A stretch of 64,000 nucleotides of DNA. Origin: Acidobacteriota bacterium (GTDB taxonomy: Bacteria; Acidobacteriota; Terriglobia; Bryobacterales; Bryobacteraceae). Of this stretch, positions 52,254 to 61,297 are shown piece after piece. Below the pieces are notes generated by a model. It was not told the DNA's origin and did not search any database. It worked only from the letters and a program-made list of their open reading frames with translations. Both the position numbers and the translations under genes were made by a program. The stretch is from the NCBI GenBank assembly GCA_025353165.1, contig JANXRE010000141.1, positions 25,545 through 89,544 of the forward strand. The letters run 5' to 3'. Within the stretch, counting starts at the first letter, position 1. Each line of letters begins with the position of its first letter.

Positions 52254-53000
52254 CTACTCCGCCCCGCCCGGCTCCGTAACAGCCTTCTTCCGAATCGCCC
52301 ATTCGACAAAGCCTTCGGGAGCATTCCGAACACCGTGAAGGTTGGCCCCCTCCACCGATTTGAGGTTCGACCAGCGAACGCCATTCAGGTCGGCGTTCCG
52401 AAGATCCGCGTTCTTCAGATTCGATCCGCCCAGTTCCGCGCCGCTCAGATCCGTGTTCACGAGATCGGCGTCCTCCAGATCCGCGTTCTCCAGGTTGGCT
52501 CCGCGGAGATTCGCCTGCCGGAGATTCGCCCCCCTGAGCGTCGCATGCCGGAAGTCGCAGGCTTGCAGGTCACTGTCGCGGAGGTCCGCCGCCCCAAGAT
52601 CGGCGCGCCGCAGATTCGCGCCTCGCAGCTTCAATCCCTGCAGGAATGCGCCGGCCGCGTTCACCCCCACCAGCGGAACGCCATCCCTATTCAACTCCTG
52701 CAGGGCTTCGATCCGGCCGCCGCTGCCGCCTTTACCCTGCGCCGTATTGATCACTTGCCAGGCCTGATAGTGCTGCTGCTTCTTTCGATCGCCAGCCTCG
52801 CTGAAGTAGAAGACGACCACGACCAGTACGGAGAGGACGCTAAGATACTCCAGAACCTCCAGAAACGCCCACCGGCTCAGACCATAGGCGGCCCATTGCA
52901 GCGTCCATTCCAACGCGTGAAACGGCAGCGCCCACCAGGAATGGCTTCCCTTGTGGGCGTTCCACGGAACCGGACGGTTTCGAAGCTCTCTTACCAGCAT
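52254..53000 (-). CDS. Membrane protein with pentapeptide repeats
   Basis: A 248-residue protein. ATG 53000 lies 10 bases inside the end of the ATP-grasp gene. A hydrophobic segment (LEYLSVLSVLVVVVFYF, about residues 47-63) is followed by a linker and then a right-handed pentapeptide beta-helix. The helix covers about residues 125-225 in the A(D/N)Lxx pattern: LRGANLRRADLGAADLRDSD, HATLRGANLRQANLRGANLE. The C-terminal tail is EGFVEWAIRKKAV. Fourth gene of the kinase/regulator/ATP-grasp operon. Membrane-anchored pentapeptide proteins have no single known role; here a scaffold or sensor function is guesswork. Confidence 0.82.
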   Translation of the reverse strand: MLVRELRNRPVPWNAHKGSHSWWALPFHALEWTLQWAAYGLSRWAFLEVLEYLSVLSVLVVVVFYFSEAGDRKKQQHYQAWQVINTAQGKGGSGGRIEALQELNRDGVPLVGVNAAGAFLQGLKLRGANLRRADLGAADLRDSDLQACDFRHATLRGANLRQANLRGANLENADLEDADLVNTDLSGAELGGSNLKNADLRNADLNGVRWSNLKSVEGANLHGVRNAPEGFVEWAIRKKAVTEPGGAE

Positions 53001-54223
53001 CGGAGTCCCCACGACCGCAGCGCCGTTCCGATCGTCTCTCGCGCCGTCATTTTCATAGTCATGGCAGTTACCCTCCAGTCGCGAAGATCGAAATCGAAGA
53101 AGACCACCGGCGGACGGTAGGATCGGATCAGTTCCCGCCACGTGATCGTGCCCTGCTCGAAATACCTGGGTATGGACGGAAGATCGCGGCGCAAGGTGAT
53201 GTGGCGGAAATTGAAACGCGTCGGCGTTACTGGCGGCGGCGAACAGCCGATGAGGTCCAGGTAATGCAGCCACCCGACCTCGACCCCCGTGTAGATCGCG
53301 CAGTCCCCGGTTCCGCTCACCCTCGGATTCACCTCAATCAGCCGGACCTTTCCATCCCGCTGATCGCGCTTCACCTCGATCTCACAGATCCCGACGTAGT
53401 GGATGGCGCGAAGGAATTGGTCGCAAAGAGTCTCGATCTCACGATCTTCAACCGGTTCGACCACGCTCGCCGATCCGAACTGAATCGGGTAGGCTCGAAA
53501 CTCCCGCACGACGCAAGCCCCGATGCGGGAGCCGTCGCTTGCGTAAACCGAAAGGTAACAGTACTTGGCGTCGTCCCCGCCCGCGATGATTTCCTGCACC
53601 ATCACCTCCGGGCGGTGCGGCTCGACCTGGGCGTAATAACCGAGGAGCGCTTCGGCAGTCTCCGCCGAAATTAGCTTCCTCCCCCGGAGCGGATGGCCTT
53701 CCGGAAGAGCCTCCCATTCGCGGTGCTGGCGAGGCTTCAGCAGGCACGGGAACCGCGCGGCGGCGACGAAATCCTGAAGCTCGGCGGCGGACTGAACATA
53801 AGCCGTCCGCGGACACGGAAATCCATGCGCGCCGGCCAGAGCATACTGCTGTTCCTTCGAACCGAGCTTCGCCTGAATCTCGACCGCGGCGTCGGAGAAA
53901 GTGAAATACTTCCGCAGTTCCCGGGCATGCAACCCCATGGCGGAAACGAACTGGTCCGACGCGGCGATCAGCACCGGCTTCGTCCCCAGTTTGCTCGACA
54001 AATCCCGCATGAAGTCGAGCCACCGATCCGGGTGCAGGTCGGGATCCGGGCAGACGAAGGATTTCCCGTATCTCGAGCGAAAGCCCTCGTGGCCGGGATG
54101 GCAATCGACGCCGACGGCGCGCACACCCCGCCGCTCCAGGTCGCGCATCAGGTTCAAGCCGGTCTGAAAAACGCTGGCGACGACCACCGGCGGCCATTCC
54201 GGTTTTGCCCGTTCGGGAATCAT
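52991..54223 (-). CDS. ATP-grasp carboxylate-amine ligase-like protein
   Basis: A 410-residue ATP-grasp protein starting at ATG 54223, overlapping the response-regulator stop by four bases. The pre-ATP-grasp part has VVVASVFQTGLNLMRDLERR and GVDCHPGHEGFRSRYGKSF. The nucleotide lysine is in FPCLLKPRQHREWE. The acidic/Asn metal cluster is VRLIEVNPRVSGTGDCAIYT. It closely resembles the carboxylate-amine ligases that join an acid to an amine with ATP, often in envelope or peptide tailoring. Being cotranscribed with a two-component system suggests envelope stress control. Substrates are unknown. Confidence 0.8.
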   Translation of the reverse strand: MIPERAKPEWPPVVVASVFQTGLNLMRDLERRGVRAVGVDCHPGHEGFRSRYGKSFVCPDPDLHPDRWLDFMRDLSSKLGTKPVLIAASDQFVSAMGLHARELRKYFTFSDAAVEIQAKLGSKEQQYALAGAHGFPCPRTAYVQSAAELQDFVAAARFPCLLKPRQHREWEALPEGHPLRGRKLISAETAEALLGYYAQVEPHRPEVMVQEIIAGGDDAKYCYLSVYASDGSRIGACVVREFRAYPIQFGSASVVEPVEDREIETLCDQFLRAIHYVGICEIEVKRDQRDGKVRLIEVNPRVSGTGDCAIYTGVEVGWLHYLDLIGCSPPPVTPTRFNFRHITLRRDLPSIPRYFEQGTITWRELIRSYRPPVVFFDFDLRDWRVTAMTMKMTARETIGTALRSWGLRCW

Positions 54224-54957
54224 CGCTCCTCGACGGGCGGGTTGGCGACGAAGCGGTACCCAATGCCTCGCTGCGTGAGGAGGTGCCGCGGCCGGCGTGG
54301 ATCTTCCTCGACGTAACGCCGCAGACGGACGATGAAGTTGTCGATGGGCCGCGTGTCGGTATCCTCGTGCAGGCCCCACACTTCTTCGATCATCGCCTTT
54401 CGGGAGACGGGCTTGCCTTCGTGCCGGATCAGGTACCGCAGGACATTCACTTCCATCAGGGTCAACGGGAAAACCTTCTCACCAACCCGCAGTTCCAGCA
54501 GGGCGAAATTCACGCATTTGTCGCCGAACGTGAACTTGTCCTCCGGCTCGGGAATCTTTGGCGCGTGGTTCGGCGCCGTGAGCAGCCACTCGCGCCGCCG
54601 AAGCAGGCTGCGAATGCGCGCGATCAGAATTTCGAGCTCGAACGGCTTGGTGAGATAGTCGTCCGCGCCGGCGGCAAAACCCTTCAGCACGTCGTTGGGA
54701 TGCCCGCGCGCGGTCAGCATCAGGGTGGGGACGAACTGCCCCGCCTGGCGCATTTCCGACATCACGGCGAACCCGTCTTTGCCGGGGAGCATGATGTCCA
54801 GAATGACCACGTCGAAAGACGCCGAGGGCGATAACAGCAGTTCCAGCGCCGCCTCGCCCGTGTCCACCACCCGCACCTGGTAGCCCTCCGCGTCGAGGTT
54901 GAATCGCAAACCCTCGGCAAGGTGCAGTTCGTCTTCGACCACGAGAAGGCTGCTCAT
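54220..54957 (-). CDS. OmpR-family response regulator
   Basis: A 245-residue regulator. ATG 54957 overlaps the kinase stop by four bases. The receiver domain has ED at residues 8-9, phospho-acceptor Asp in DVVILDIMLPGKDGF, Thr in TLMLTARG, and Lys in YLTKPFELEIL. The winged-helix DNA-binding domain has LTLMEVNVLRYLIRHEGKPV and RPIDNFIVRLRRYVEEDP, with RGIGYRF at the end. It presumably answers to the kinase encoded directly upstream. Targets are unknown and may include its own operon. Confidence 0.93.
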   Translation of the reverse strand: MSSLLVVEDELHLAEGLRFNLDAEGYQVRVVDTGEAALELLLSPSASFDVVILDIMLPGKDGFAVMSEMRQAGQFVPTLMLTARGHPNDVLKGFAAGADDYLTKPFELEILIARIRSLLRRREWLLTAPNHAPKIPEPEDKFTFGDKCVNFALLELRVGEKVFPLTLMEVNVLRYLIRHEGKPVSRKAMIEEVWGLHEDTDTRPIDNFIVRLRRYVEEDPRRPRHLLTQRGIGYRFVANPPVEER

Positions 54958-55847
54958 TTGGCGAGGGGGAGTTGGAGAATAAAGGTGCTGCCGCGGCCCG
55001 GACCTTCGCTCTCGGCCCAGGCGCGTCCGCCGTGCCGCTTCGCGACCGATCGTACAATAAATAGCCCAAGGCCGGTTCCCTTTACGCGCGCGGCGATCGG
55101 GCCCGGCACGCGGTAGAACCTCTTGAAGACCCGTTTCAACTCCATCTTGGGAAGGCCCGCGCCTTGATCCTGCACGCGAACGCAAACGAATTTCCCGTCC
55201 ACGCGCTCGGTTTCCACTTTCACTCTCACTGGCTTCTGCGAGTATTTCACGGCATTGTCGATCAGGTTGGAAACCGCCGCCCGAACCTCATCCGCGTCGG
55301 CGAAGATCACGGTGGGAGGTCCGGGCCGAAAAGCAAGCGACTCTTCCGACAGATGATGCAGGGTGCGGACGCGCTCCGCGCATTCCTCAATTACCGAGCG
55401 CAGCTCGATTCTGGCGAGGTTGGGCTTGTGGCTGGACTGCCCGACGCGGCCGGTGCGAAGGACTTGTTCGATGGTGCCCAGCAGCCTCTCGCTATCCGCC
55501 AGCATGATGCGATAGAACTCGGCCTTCTTCTCCTCGTCCACCGCGCGGGTCTGCAGCGTCTCCAGATACAAACGGATGGAGGCCACCGGCGTTTTCAACT
55601 CGTGGGTGACGGCGTTGATGAAGGCGTCGTGCTGTTCGTTCCGGCGAATCTCGCGCACCAGAAAAATCGTGTTCAGAACAATCCCGGCGATGATGAACGC
55701 GAGTAGAATGACGCCTAGAAAAAGTAGAATTCCCGTGCGCCAGTTGAGCAGGACCCAACCGATGTACAGGACGATGGCGATGGAAATAAGGCCGGCGCCG
55801 AGCGCTATGAAAAACGCGATCGACTTTTGCCGGCCGGCGACAACCAT
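54954..55847 (-). CDS. Sensor histidine kinase
   Basis: A 297-residue kinase. Two membrane helices (SIAFFIALGAGLISIAIVLY and GILLFLGVILLAFIIAGIVL) are joined by a very short loop, so it has almost no periplasmic sensor domain and may sense the membrane itself. The H-box INAVTHELKTPVASIRLY is followed by N-box VSNLIDNAVKYS, G1 VRVQDQGAGLP and G2 GTGLGLFIVRSVAK. First gene of the four-gene operon, with all four coupled by overlaps of 4 to 10 bases. Confidence 0.93.
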   Translation of the reverse strand: MVVAGRQKSIAFFIALGAGLISIAIVLYIGWVLLNWRTGILLFLGVILLAFIIAGIVLNTIFLVREIRRNEQHDAFINAVTHELKTPVASIRLYLETLQTRAVDEEKKAEFYRIMLADSERLLGTIEQVLRTGRVGQSSHKPNLARIELRSVIEECAERVRTLHHLSEESLAFRPGPPTVIFADADEVRAAVSNLIDNAVKYSQKPVRVKVETERVDGKFVCVRVQDQGAGLPKMELKRVFKRFYRVPGPIAARVKGTGLGLFIVRSVAKRHGGRAWAESEGPGRGSTFILQLPLAK

Positions 55848-55932
55848 GACTCCAGCTTAAGCCGAAGCCAGACCGCTTGCTCACGCGCGCGGCTCAGATA
55901 GCGTTTCCGAGCCACGACCGTGAGGGAGTGGC

Positions 55933-56790
55933 CTACGCCGCTTCGCGCTCGGCCGCGATCGCCGAATTCACCTTGGCCACGCGGATCGATTTCGCGAGAC
56001 CGAGAGCCTTCAGGATGTTCACCTGGATCCAGGACAGGTCGAACTCGTACCACGCCAGGCCGTGGCGCGCGGAGGTCGGGTGCGCGTGGTGGTTATTGTG
56101 CCAGCCTTCGCCGAAGGTGATCAGCGCAACCCACCAGGTATTTCGCGAATCGTCGCGGGTCTCGAATCGCCGCGATCCCCACACGTGCGTCGCGGAGTTC
56201 ACCAGCCAGGTGGCGTGGAGACCAAAGACGACGCGCAGGAAGATGCCCCACAACACCATCGGCAGCCCCCCGATCGCAAACAGCAAAACGGCCAGCACGA
56301 CGGTCGGCACCCAGTGCCACGTATTCAACGCGCGGTAAAACGGATCGCGGCCGAGATCCGGCGCGTACTTCGACATCAGCGCGGTGTTGTTGTGGATGGT
56401 TTCGCCGCTGATGATCCAGCCGGCGTGCGCCCACCAGAAGCCCTGGCGTGGCGAATGCGGATCCCCGGGCTGGTCGGATTTCTGGTGATGCAGGCGATGC
56501 GTGGCGACCCAGAAGATCGGACCGCCCTCCAATGTCAACGTGCCGCACACCGCGAACAGATACTCCAGCCATTTCGGCACGGAGTAAGAACGGTGCGTGT
56601 GCAGGCGATGGTAGCCCATGCTGATGCCCAGGCCAGTGCAAAACCAGTACAGGAACAGAGTGACGGCGAAAGCGCGCCAGTTAAACATGAAAAGGGCGGC
56701 GATAGCGCCGACATGGAACAGTCCGAAAATGACCATCGTGCCCCAGTTCATGCGTGCACGAGAAGAAATTTGAATTGGCTCTTGATTCAT
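55933..56790 (-). CDS. Acyl-CoA / acyl-lipid delta-9 desaturase
   Basis: A 285-residue membrane desaturase starting at ATG 56790. The three histidine boxes binding the di-iron centre are HRLHTHR, HRLHHQKSD and HNNHHAH. Four hydrophobic helices are spaced as usual (FVLFHVG-like first pair, then FYRALNTWHWVPTVVLAVLL). It introduces a double bond into saturated acyl chains using oxygen and a ferredoxin or cytochrome, adjusting membrane fluidity. The longer open frame upstream runs through the repeats of the neighbouring gene in another frame and is not coding. The leader forms an 8-bp stem next to the start codon. Confidence 0.88.
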   Translation of the reverse strand: MNQEPIQISSRARMNWGTMVIFGLFHVGAIAALFMFNWRAFAVTLFLYWFCTGLGISMGYHRLHTHRSYSVPKWLEYLFAVCGTLTLEGGPIFWVATHRLHHQKSDQPGDPHSPRQGFWWAHAGWIISGETIHNNTALMSKYAPDLGRDPFYRALNTWHWVPTVVLAVLLFAIGGLPMVLWGIFLRVVFGLHATWLVNSATHVWGSRRFETRDDSRNTWWVALITFGEGWHNNHHAHPTSARHGLAWYEFDLSWIQVNILKALGLAKSIRVAKVNSAIAAEREAA

Positions 56791-56834
56791 GGGGTGGCGA
56801 GTAGACCTAGTTTCAGGGTAAAGCCAGCCACCCC
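56791..56834 (-). promoter_or_regulatory. Leader inverted repeat directly before the desaturase start
   Basis: GGGGTGGC (56791-56798) and GCCACCCC (56827-56834) are perfect 8-bp arms with 28 bases between. On the minus strand the second arm touches the start codon, and no other ribosome site is visible. An mRNA stem here could control translation of the desaturase. Confidence 0.35.
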
Positions 56835-56861
56835 CTTTGTTGTGTAAGAGTTGTGTAATCC

Positions 56862-59381
56862 TTACGGCCAGAACACGGTTACAGCCTTGCTGGCGTCCAT
56901 GGTCAGCGTGCAGGTTTGCTGGGTTCCGGTACAGGCCCCCGACCAGATGACGCCGGACGGGGTGGCGGTCAGCGTTACCGCCGATGACGCGGCGAACGGA
57001 GCCGAGCAGATCGGCCCGCAGTTGAGTCCGGCCGGAGAACTGGTGACGGTCCCGCCCTGATCGGGATTCGACACGGTTATCGTTGGGTTGTTGAACTTGG
57101 CCGTCACCGTCTTGGCCGAACTCATCGTCACGGTGCAGGCGAGGCTGGTTCCGCTGCACGCGCCGCTCCACCCTACCCAGGTCACTCCGATCGGGACGGT
57201 GGCCGTCAAGGTGACCATGGTTCCGGGCGAGTAGTTGGCCGAACAGGCCGGGCTGCAATGGATGCCTGCCGGACTGCTGGCGACGGTTCCGGTTCCCGTG
57301 CCGCCCAGCATTACGGTCAACGGGTAAACCAGAATGTCGAAGTTCGCGTTGGCCGATAGGTTGGAGGTCACCGCCACCGTGCACGTGGCCGCCGTCCCGG
57401 TGCACCCGCCGCTCCATCCGGTGAATTTGCTGCCCGTGACGGCGGTGGCGACCAGCTTGAGGGACGTTCCGGCGACAAAGGTGGCCGAGCACGTGGGAGC
57501 GCAACTGATCCCGGCCGGGAAACTCGTGACCGCGCCCGAACCGGTCCCCGTCTCGGTCACCGACACGCTGTAGGAGGGGAGCGTGCTGTTGAACGTGGCC
57601 GTCACGGATTGCGTCGCCGTCATGGCGACGGTGCAGGTCCCGGCGCCGGAGCACGCCCCCGTCCAGCCGGCGAAGACGGAGTTCTTGCCCACGGCCGCCT
57701 TGAGCGTCACGTTCGTTCCATTCGTGTAACTGGCGGCGCAGATCGCTCCGCAAGCGATGCCGGCCGGTTTGCTCGAGACCGTTCCGGTTCCCGCGCCGAT
57801 TTTCGAAACGGACAGGCTCCATACGGTCGATCCCGTGCAGCCGGGGAACGAAAAACTGGCGATCCGGGTGTTCCAGTTAAAGATGCCGCTCGCCTGCAAG
57901 TATTCCGCGGTGTACCAGAACGTGCAATCGTCCACCGGGTCGATGGACATGGCGCTGTAGTCCCCCCACCGGCTGAGGCCCGATTGCTGCGAGCCGGTTC
58001 CGGTGACAATGCTGTTCTCCGCCTCCAACTGGCCCAGCGGATCGGCGGCGATGCGCCCGGAGTAAGCGATCGAAGGATAGCTGGCGCTGCTCGAGACGCT
58101 GTAGCCGACGGCGATGTCGCCGGCCTTGTCCATCGCGATGCTGCCCATCCAGCGGTACTTGGAGTCCGGCGCATAGGTGCCCTGCTGATAAACAACCGGC
58201 GCCGTGCCCGGGTTACGCAATTCATACCAACGCACGCCGCCGCCGGCGCCGGCCTTGACGCTGTGATTCACTACCATCGACTCCCAGGCTCCGAAATTGC
58301 GGTAGGCCAGCCGGTACATGAGGCGGTCGTCCAGCGAATCCAGCAACTGCGTGCTGCCCGTCTGCGGGATGCAGGTGAAGCCGGTGCCGCAGACTGGCGT
58401 GAAAGGCGCAACCGGCAGGGTCGCCGGCCCGGTGAAGGTGGAGTTCGTCGGGGTGACGAAGTCCACGTGGAATTTCCACAGGTTCAGCGAGTTCGTTCCG
58501 TAATTCAAGAAGTAGTTGGGGGATCCCGCGGGCGGCGGCGTGCGGCCGTCCAGATCGGAGGGCAGCAGACTGGCAATCGTCGACGGCTGCTGGAAGCATA
58601 CGGCGGTAGCCGCGGCCCCCGTCAGCATCGAGTTGCGGTCGAATGCGCAGGCCTCCGCCCCTAGGAAGCTGGACCCGAAGGCGTCAAAGGAATTGAACGA
58701 CATGTAGTAGGCATCCGGCCAGACACCGAACTTCGGATAATCCGGAAAGTACTGCATGGGAAAAGAGTAGCGGTAGTAGGTGCCGGTGGCGTCGGAACTG
58801 GTGGAGACGGCGATACATTGATAGAAAGGTCCACCCGACGTGAGGGAAAACTGGGTCAGCAACCAACGGTTGGCCGCTTTGTCGTACTGCGCGATCGGAT
58901 CGCCGCTGTTGGTGGTTTCACAATTGCCGCCGAATCCGGACCACAGGGTATTTCCAGCGACTGGCCCCAGCACGAGAGCGCCGGTGGTCTTGCTGAAAAC
59001 CGCGTAGTTCACGTTGATCCATTGCACGTATTGCGTGGCGCCCACGGCTCCGTTGGGATCGGGCGGCGCGTAATAATCGCTGAAGCCGTAGACGCCCTGG
59101 CCGATGCCGTCGAAGTTCAGGCCGGGGGTGGTGAGGAGGGCGGGGCCAAAATTGGTCTGCCGGACCGGATCGGCCTGCTCGGGGCCGGTAGGCTTCGGAA
59201 GCTGGCGCAGGGGCAAGATACGGATAGAGCCGGGCGCCTGCGGTTGGGCCGTTAGCGCCAGCTCACGCAGCGGCCGCGATTCATCATGCCGGTCGGCCTT
59301 CCATACCAGAGGCGTTCCGGACTGCCCAAAGGCGGACAACGCAGCCGCCGCCAGCAGGCACCACTTCCAGTGTCTAGACAT
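56862..59381 (-). CDS. Secreted protein with four Cys-containing bacterial (InlB B-like) repeats
   Basis: An 839-residue protein with a signal peptide (RHWKWCLLAAAALSAFG) and GGGAGAATTG ribosome site. Residues of about 60-500 look like a propeller-type domain, with NFDGIGQGVYGFSDYYAPPD, then GAVGATQYVQWINVNYAVFS, SFNSFDAFGSS and WGDYSAMSIDPVDDCTFWYT. The C-terminal part (about 525-839) holds four tandem repeats of roughly 78 residues with the pattern GTGTVxSxPAGIxCxxxCxAxY..GTxVTL, then GWSGACSGTxxxCTVTM. Each repeat has four cysteines, suggesting two disulfides. Such proteins are exported surface or extracellular proteins of unknown role. It is divergent from the flavin monooxygenase gene. 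Confidence 0.82.
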   Translation of the reverse strand: MSRHWKWCLLAAAALSAFGQSGTPLVWKADRHDESRPLRELALTAQPQAPGSIRILPLRQLPKPTGPEQADPVRQTNFGPALLTTPGLNFDGIGQGVYGFSDYYAPPDPNGAVGATQYVQWINVNYAVFSKTTGALVLGPVAGNTLWSGFGGNCETTNSGDPIAQYDKAANRWLLTQFSLTSGGPFYQCIAVSTSSDATGTYYRYSFPMQYFPDYPKFGVWPDAYYMSFNSFDAFGSSFLGAEACAFDRNSMLTGAAATAVCFQQPSTIASLLPSDLDGRTPPPAGSPNYFLNYGTNSLNLWKFHVDFVTPTNSTFTGPATLPVAPFTPVCGTGFTCIPQTGSTQLLDSLDDRLMYRLAYRNFGAWESMVVNHSVKAGAGGGVRWYELRNPGTAPVVYQQGTYAPDSKYRWMGSIAMDKAGDIAVGYSVSSSASYPSIAYSGRIAADPLGQLEAENSIVTGTGSQQSGLSRWGDYSAMSIDPVDDCTFWYTAEYLQASGIFNWNTRIASFSFPGCTGSTVWSLSVSKIGAGTGTVSSKPAGIACGAICAASYTNGTNVTLKAAVGKNSVFAGWTGACSGAGTCTVAMTATQSVTATFNSTLPSYSVSVTETGTGSGAVTSFPAGISCAPTCSATFVAGTSLKLVATAVTGSKFTGWSGGCTGTAATCTVAVTSNLSANANFDILVYPLTVMLGGTGTGTVASSPAGIHCSPACSANYSPGTMVTLTATVPIGVTWVGWSGACSGTSLACTVTMSSAKTVTAKFNNPTITVSNPDQGGTVTSSPAGLNCGPICSAPFAASSAVTLTATPSGVIWSGACTGTQQTCTLTMDASKAVTVFWP

Positions 59382-59508
59382 TCAATTCTCCCAGTCAGTG
59401 AACATTGGTGAGTCGCCACACACGACTCCCTGCCCCTATTAGGTCTATTTCCTCGCACAAAAATATAGGCCTGTCGTCTTTTCTTGTGTGGTATGTTCAT
59501 TCGAAGCG

Positions 59509-61011
59509 ATGGCGGTAGAACATTTCGACGTGTTGATAATGGGTGCTGGCTTGTCCGGCATCGGCGCGGCCCATCACTTGCAGAAACTCTGCCCGGGCAA
59601 GAGCTACGTCATTCTCGAGCAGCGGGAGCGCATCGGAGGCACCTGGGACCTGTTCCGCTATCCCGGCATCCGATCGGATTCCGACATGCTGACCATGGGC
59701 TATTCGTTCCGCCCGTGGACCAGCCCCAAAGCGATCTCTCCCGGAGACGCCATCCGCGACTACATCACCGCTGCCGCCCACGACGAAGGTATCAACCGCA
59801 ACATCCGCTTTGGTCACAAGATTGAGCGCGCCGAGTGGTCCTCGCCAGAGGCGAAGTGGATGGTCGACGCGCTATGCGACGGCGAGCGGGTGAGTCTGAC
59901 GTGCAACTTCTTGTTCTCGTGCGCCGGATATTATCGTTATTCGGCGGGCCACACCCCCGAGTTCCCTGGTGCCTCGCGCTTCACGGGCCGTATCGTTCAC
60001 CCGCAAGCCTGGCCCGAGGATTTGGACTACGCAGGCAAGCGCGTAGTCATTATTGGAAGCGGCGCTACCGCCGTCACGCTACTGCCCGCCATGGCCAAGA
60101 CCGCGGGCCGCGTGACCATGCTCCAGCGTTCACCCACATATATTGTTTCGGTGCCCGAGCAGGACAAAATCGCCAACTGGCTGCGGGGCGTGCTGCCCGC
60201 AATGTGGGCCTACAGGCTCAGCCGGTGGAAGAATGTCGGCTTCATGATCTACTTCTACCAATTGGCGCAGCGCTTCCCGAATTACGTGAAGAGCGGCCTG
60301 CTCAAGCAGGTGCGCGAGGAACTGGGTCCGAACTTCGACGTGGCTACCCACTTCACCCCGAGCTACAACCCGTGGGAGCAACGTCTCTGCCTGGTGCCGG
60401 ATGCGGACCTGTTCCAGGCGATCAAGGCGGGCCGCGCCGCCGTGGTCACCGGCCACATCGCGACGTTCACCGAAAGAGGGATTCAGCTCGAGTCCGGCGA
60501 GGAGCTCGAAGCCGACATCATCGTCACGGCGACGGGCTTGGTGTTGCAGACCCTGGGCGGGGCGGAGCTATCGGTCGATGGGAGCCGCGTCGATCCCGGC
60601 CAGACGCTGGCTTACAAAGGCGTCATGATGTCGGGCGTGCCGAACTTGGCTTCAGTGTTCGGCTACATCAACGCTTCATGGACGCTGAAAGCCGACCTGA
60701 TCTGCGCCTACGTGTGCCGGCTGTTGAACGTCATGGAAAGGAAGGGCGTGCGCCAGGTGACACCGAAGAGCGCTGGCGAAACAGCCACTGCGACCTTCGT
60801 CGAGAACTTCACGCCCGGTTACATGGAACGGGCGCTGGCGAGTTGGCCGAAGCAAGGCTCAAAATCGCCCTGGCGCGTCTATCAAAACTACATCCGCGAC
60901 ACCATCAGCCTGAAGTGGAGCCCGGTTGATAACGAGGCGCTGGAATTCTCCAACCCGCCGGAGGCGTCGTCGCAGCCCGTCACCGAGGAACTCGCCCAGA
61001 GTGTGAAGTAG
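59509..61011 (+). CDS. Flavin-containing monooxygenase (Baeyer-Villiger type)
   Basis: A 500-residue FAD/NADPH monooxygenase. ATG 59509 gives VEHFDVLIMGAGLSGIGAAH, the FAD-binding GxGxxG, followed by GGTWDLFRYPGIRSDSDM, the GGTW motif. The NADPH-binding glycine motif is RVVIIGSGATAVTLLPAMA, and FTGRIVHPQAWPEDLDYAG is close to the FxGxxxHxxxW Baeyer-Villiger fingerprint. The C-terminal VTATGLVLQTLGG and SPWRVYQNYIRDTISLKW complete it. It inserts oxygen next to carbonyls or oxidises soft heteroatoms. A scrambled copy of its 3' end lies at 62030-62165. Confidence 0.9.
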   Translation: MAVEHFDVLIMGAGLSGIGAAHHLQKLCPGKSYVILEQRERIGGTWDLFRYPGIRSDSDMLTMGYSFRPWTSPKAISPGDAIRDYITAAAHDEGINRNIRFGHKIERAEWSSPEAKWMVDALCDGERVSLTCNFLFSCAGYYRYSAGHTPEFPGASRFTGRIVHPQAWPEDLDYAGKRVVIIGSGATAVTLLPAMAKTAGRVTMLQRSPTYIVSVPEQDKIANWLRGVLPAMWAYRLSRWKNVGFMIYFYQLAQRFPNYVKSGLLKQVREELGPNFDVATHFTPSYNPWEQRLCLVPDADLFQAIKAGRAAVVTGHIATFTERGIQLESGEELEADIIVTATGLVLQTLGGAELSVDGSRVDPGQTLAYKGVMMSGVPNLASVFGYINASWTLKADLICAYVCRLLNVMERKGVRQVTPKSAGETATATFVENFTPGYMERALASWPKQGSKSPWRVYQNYIRDTISLKWSPVDNEALEFSNPPEASSQPVTEELAQSVK

Positions 61012-61023
61012 CGGTTCGCCCGC

Positions 61024-61297
61024 TCAGAGTTGTCCCGACCACTGTTCCCGGCAGAAGCGCAGGATCTTCGGTCGGGTGAATGGCGATGCGGTTACGCCGT
61101 CCCGCACCTGCCGCGATCTCGGATTCGAGCCGCAGCACATCCACGATCAGTGCATCGCCGGAGATGGTTGAATCGTGGCGTATAAACGGATGGTCGCCAA
61201 GCCGGCGGATCGCGGTTTAATCCTTGCTGTTCCGCAGGGTAGTGACACTGACGATCGCGCACAGGTGTGTCCGCAGGTCGGGCTGCGTGACAACGAT
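61024..61297 (-). pseudogene. Remnant of the partner (toxin-position) gene of a Panacea pair
   Basis: Directly after the Panacea stop, the same frame reads VTQPDLRTHLCAIVSVTTLR and NSKD, then a stop (TAA), then TAIRRLGDHPFIRHDSTISG and DALIVDVLRLESEIAAGAG to a final stop at 61024. The block GDHPFIRHDS followed by an alternating hydrophobic strand resembles the small proteins I associate with Panacea-domain antitoxins. There is no start codon and the frame is interrupted, so it is not functional. Assignment as the toxin rests on position and faint motif memory. Confidence 0.45.

Noticed and set aside
56791..57822. Gly/Arg/His-rich N-terminal extension of the desaturase
   Set aside because: This open stretch is another frame of the repeat-encoding DNA of the secreted protein; the desaturase has a natural start at 56790.
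59399..59499. TGAACAT/ATGTTCA inverted pair flanking the monooxygenase intergenic region
   Set aside because: Seven-base arms 87 bases apart are easily found by chance and are not placed on a promoter.
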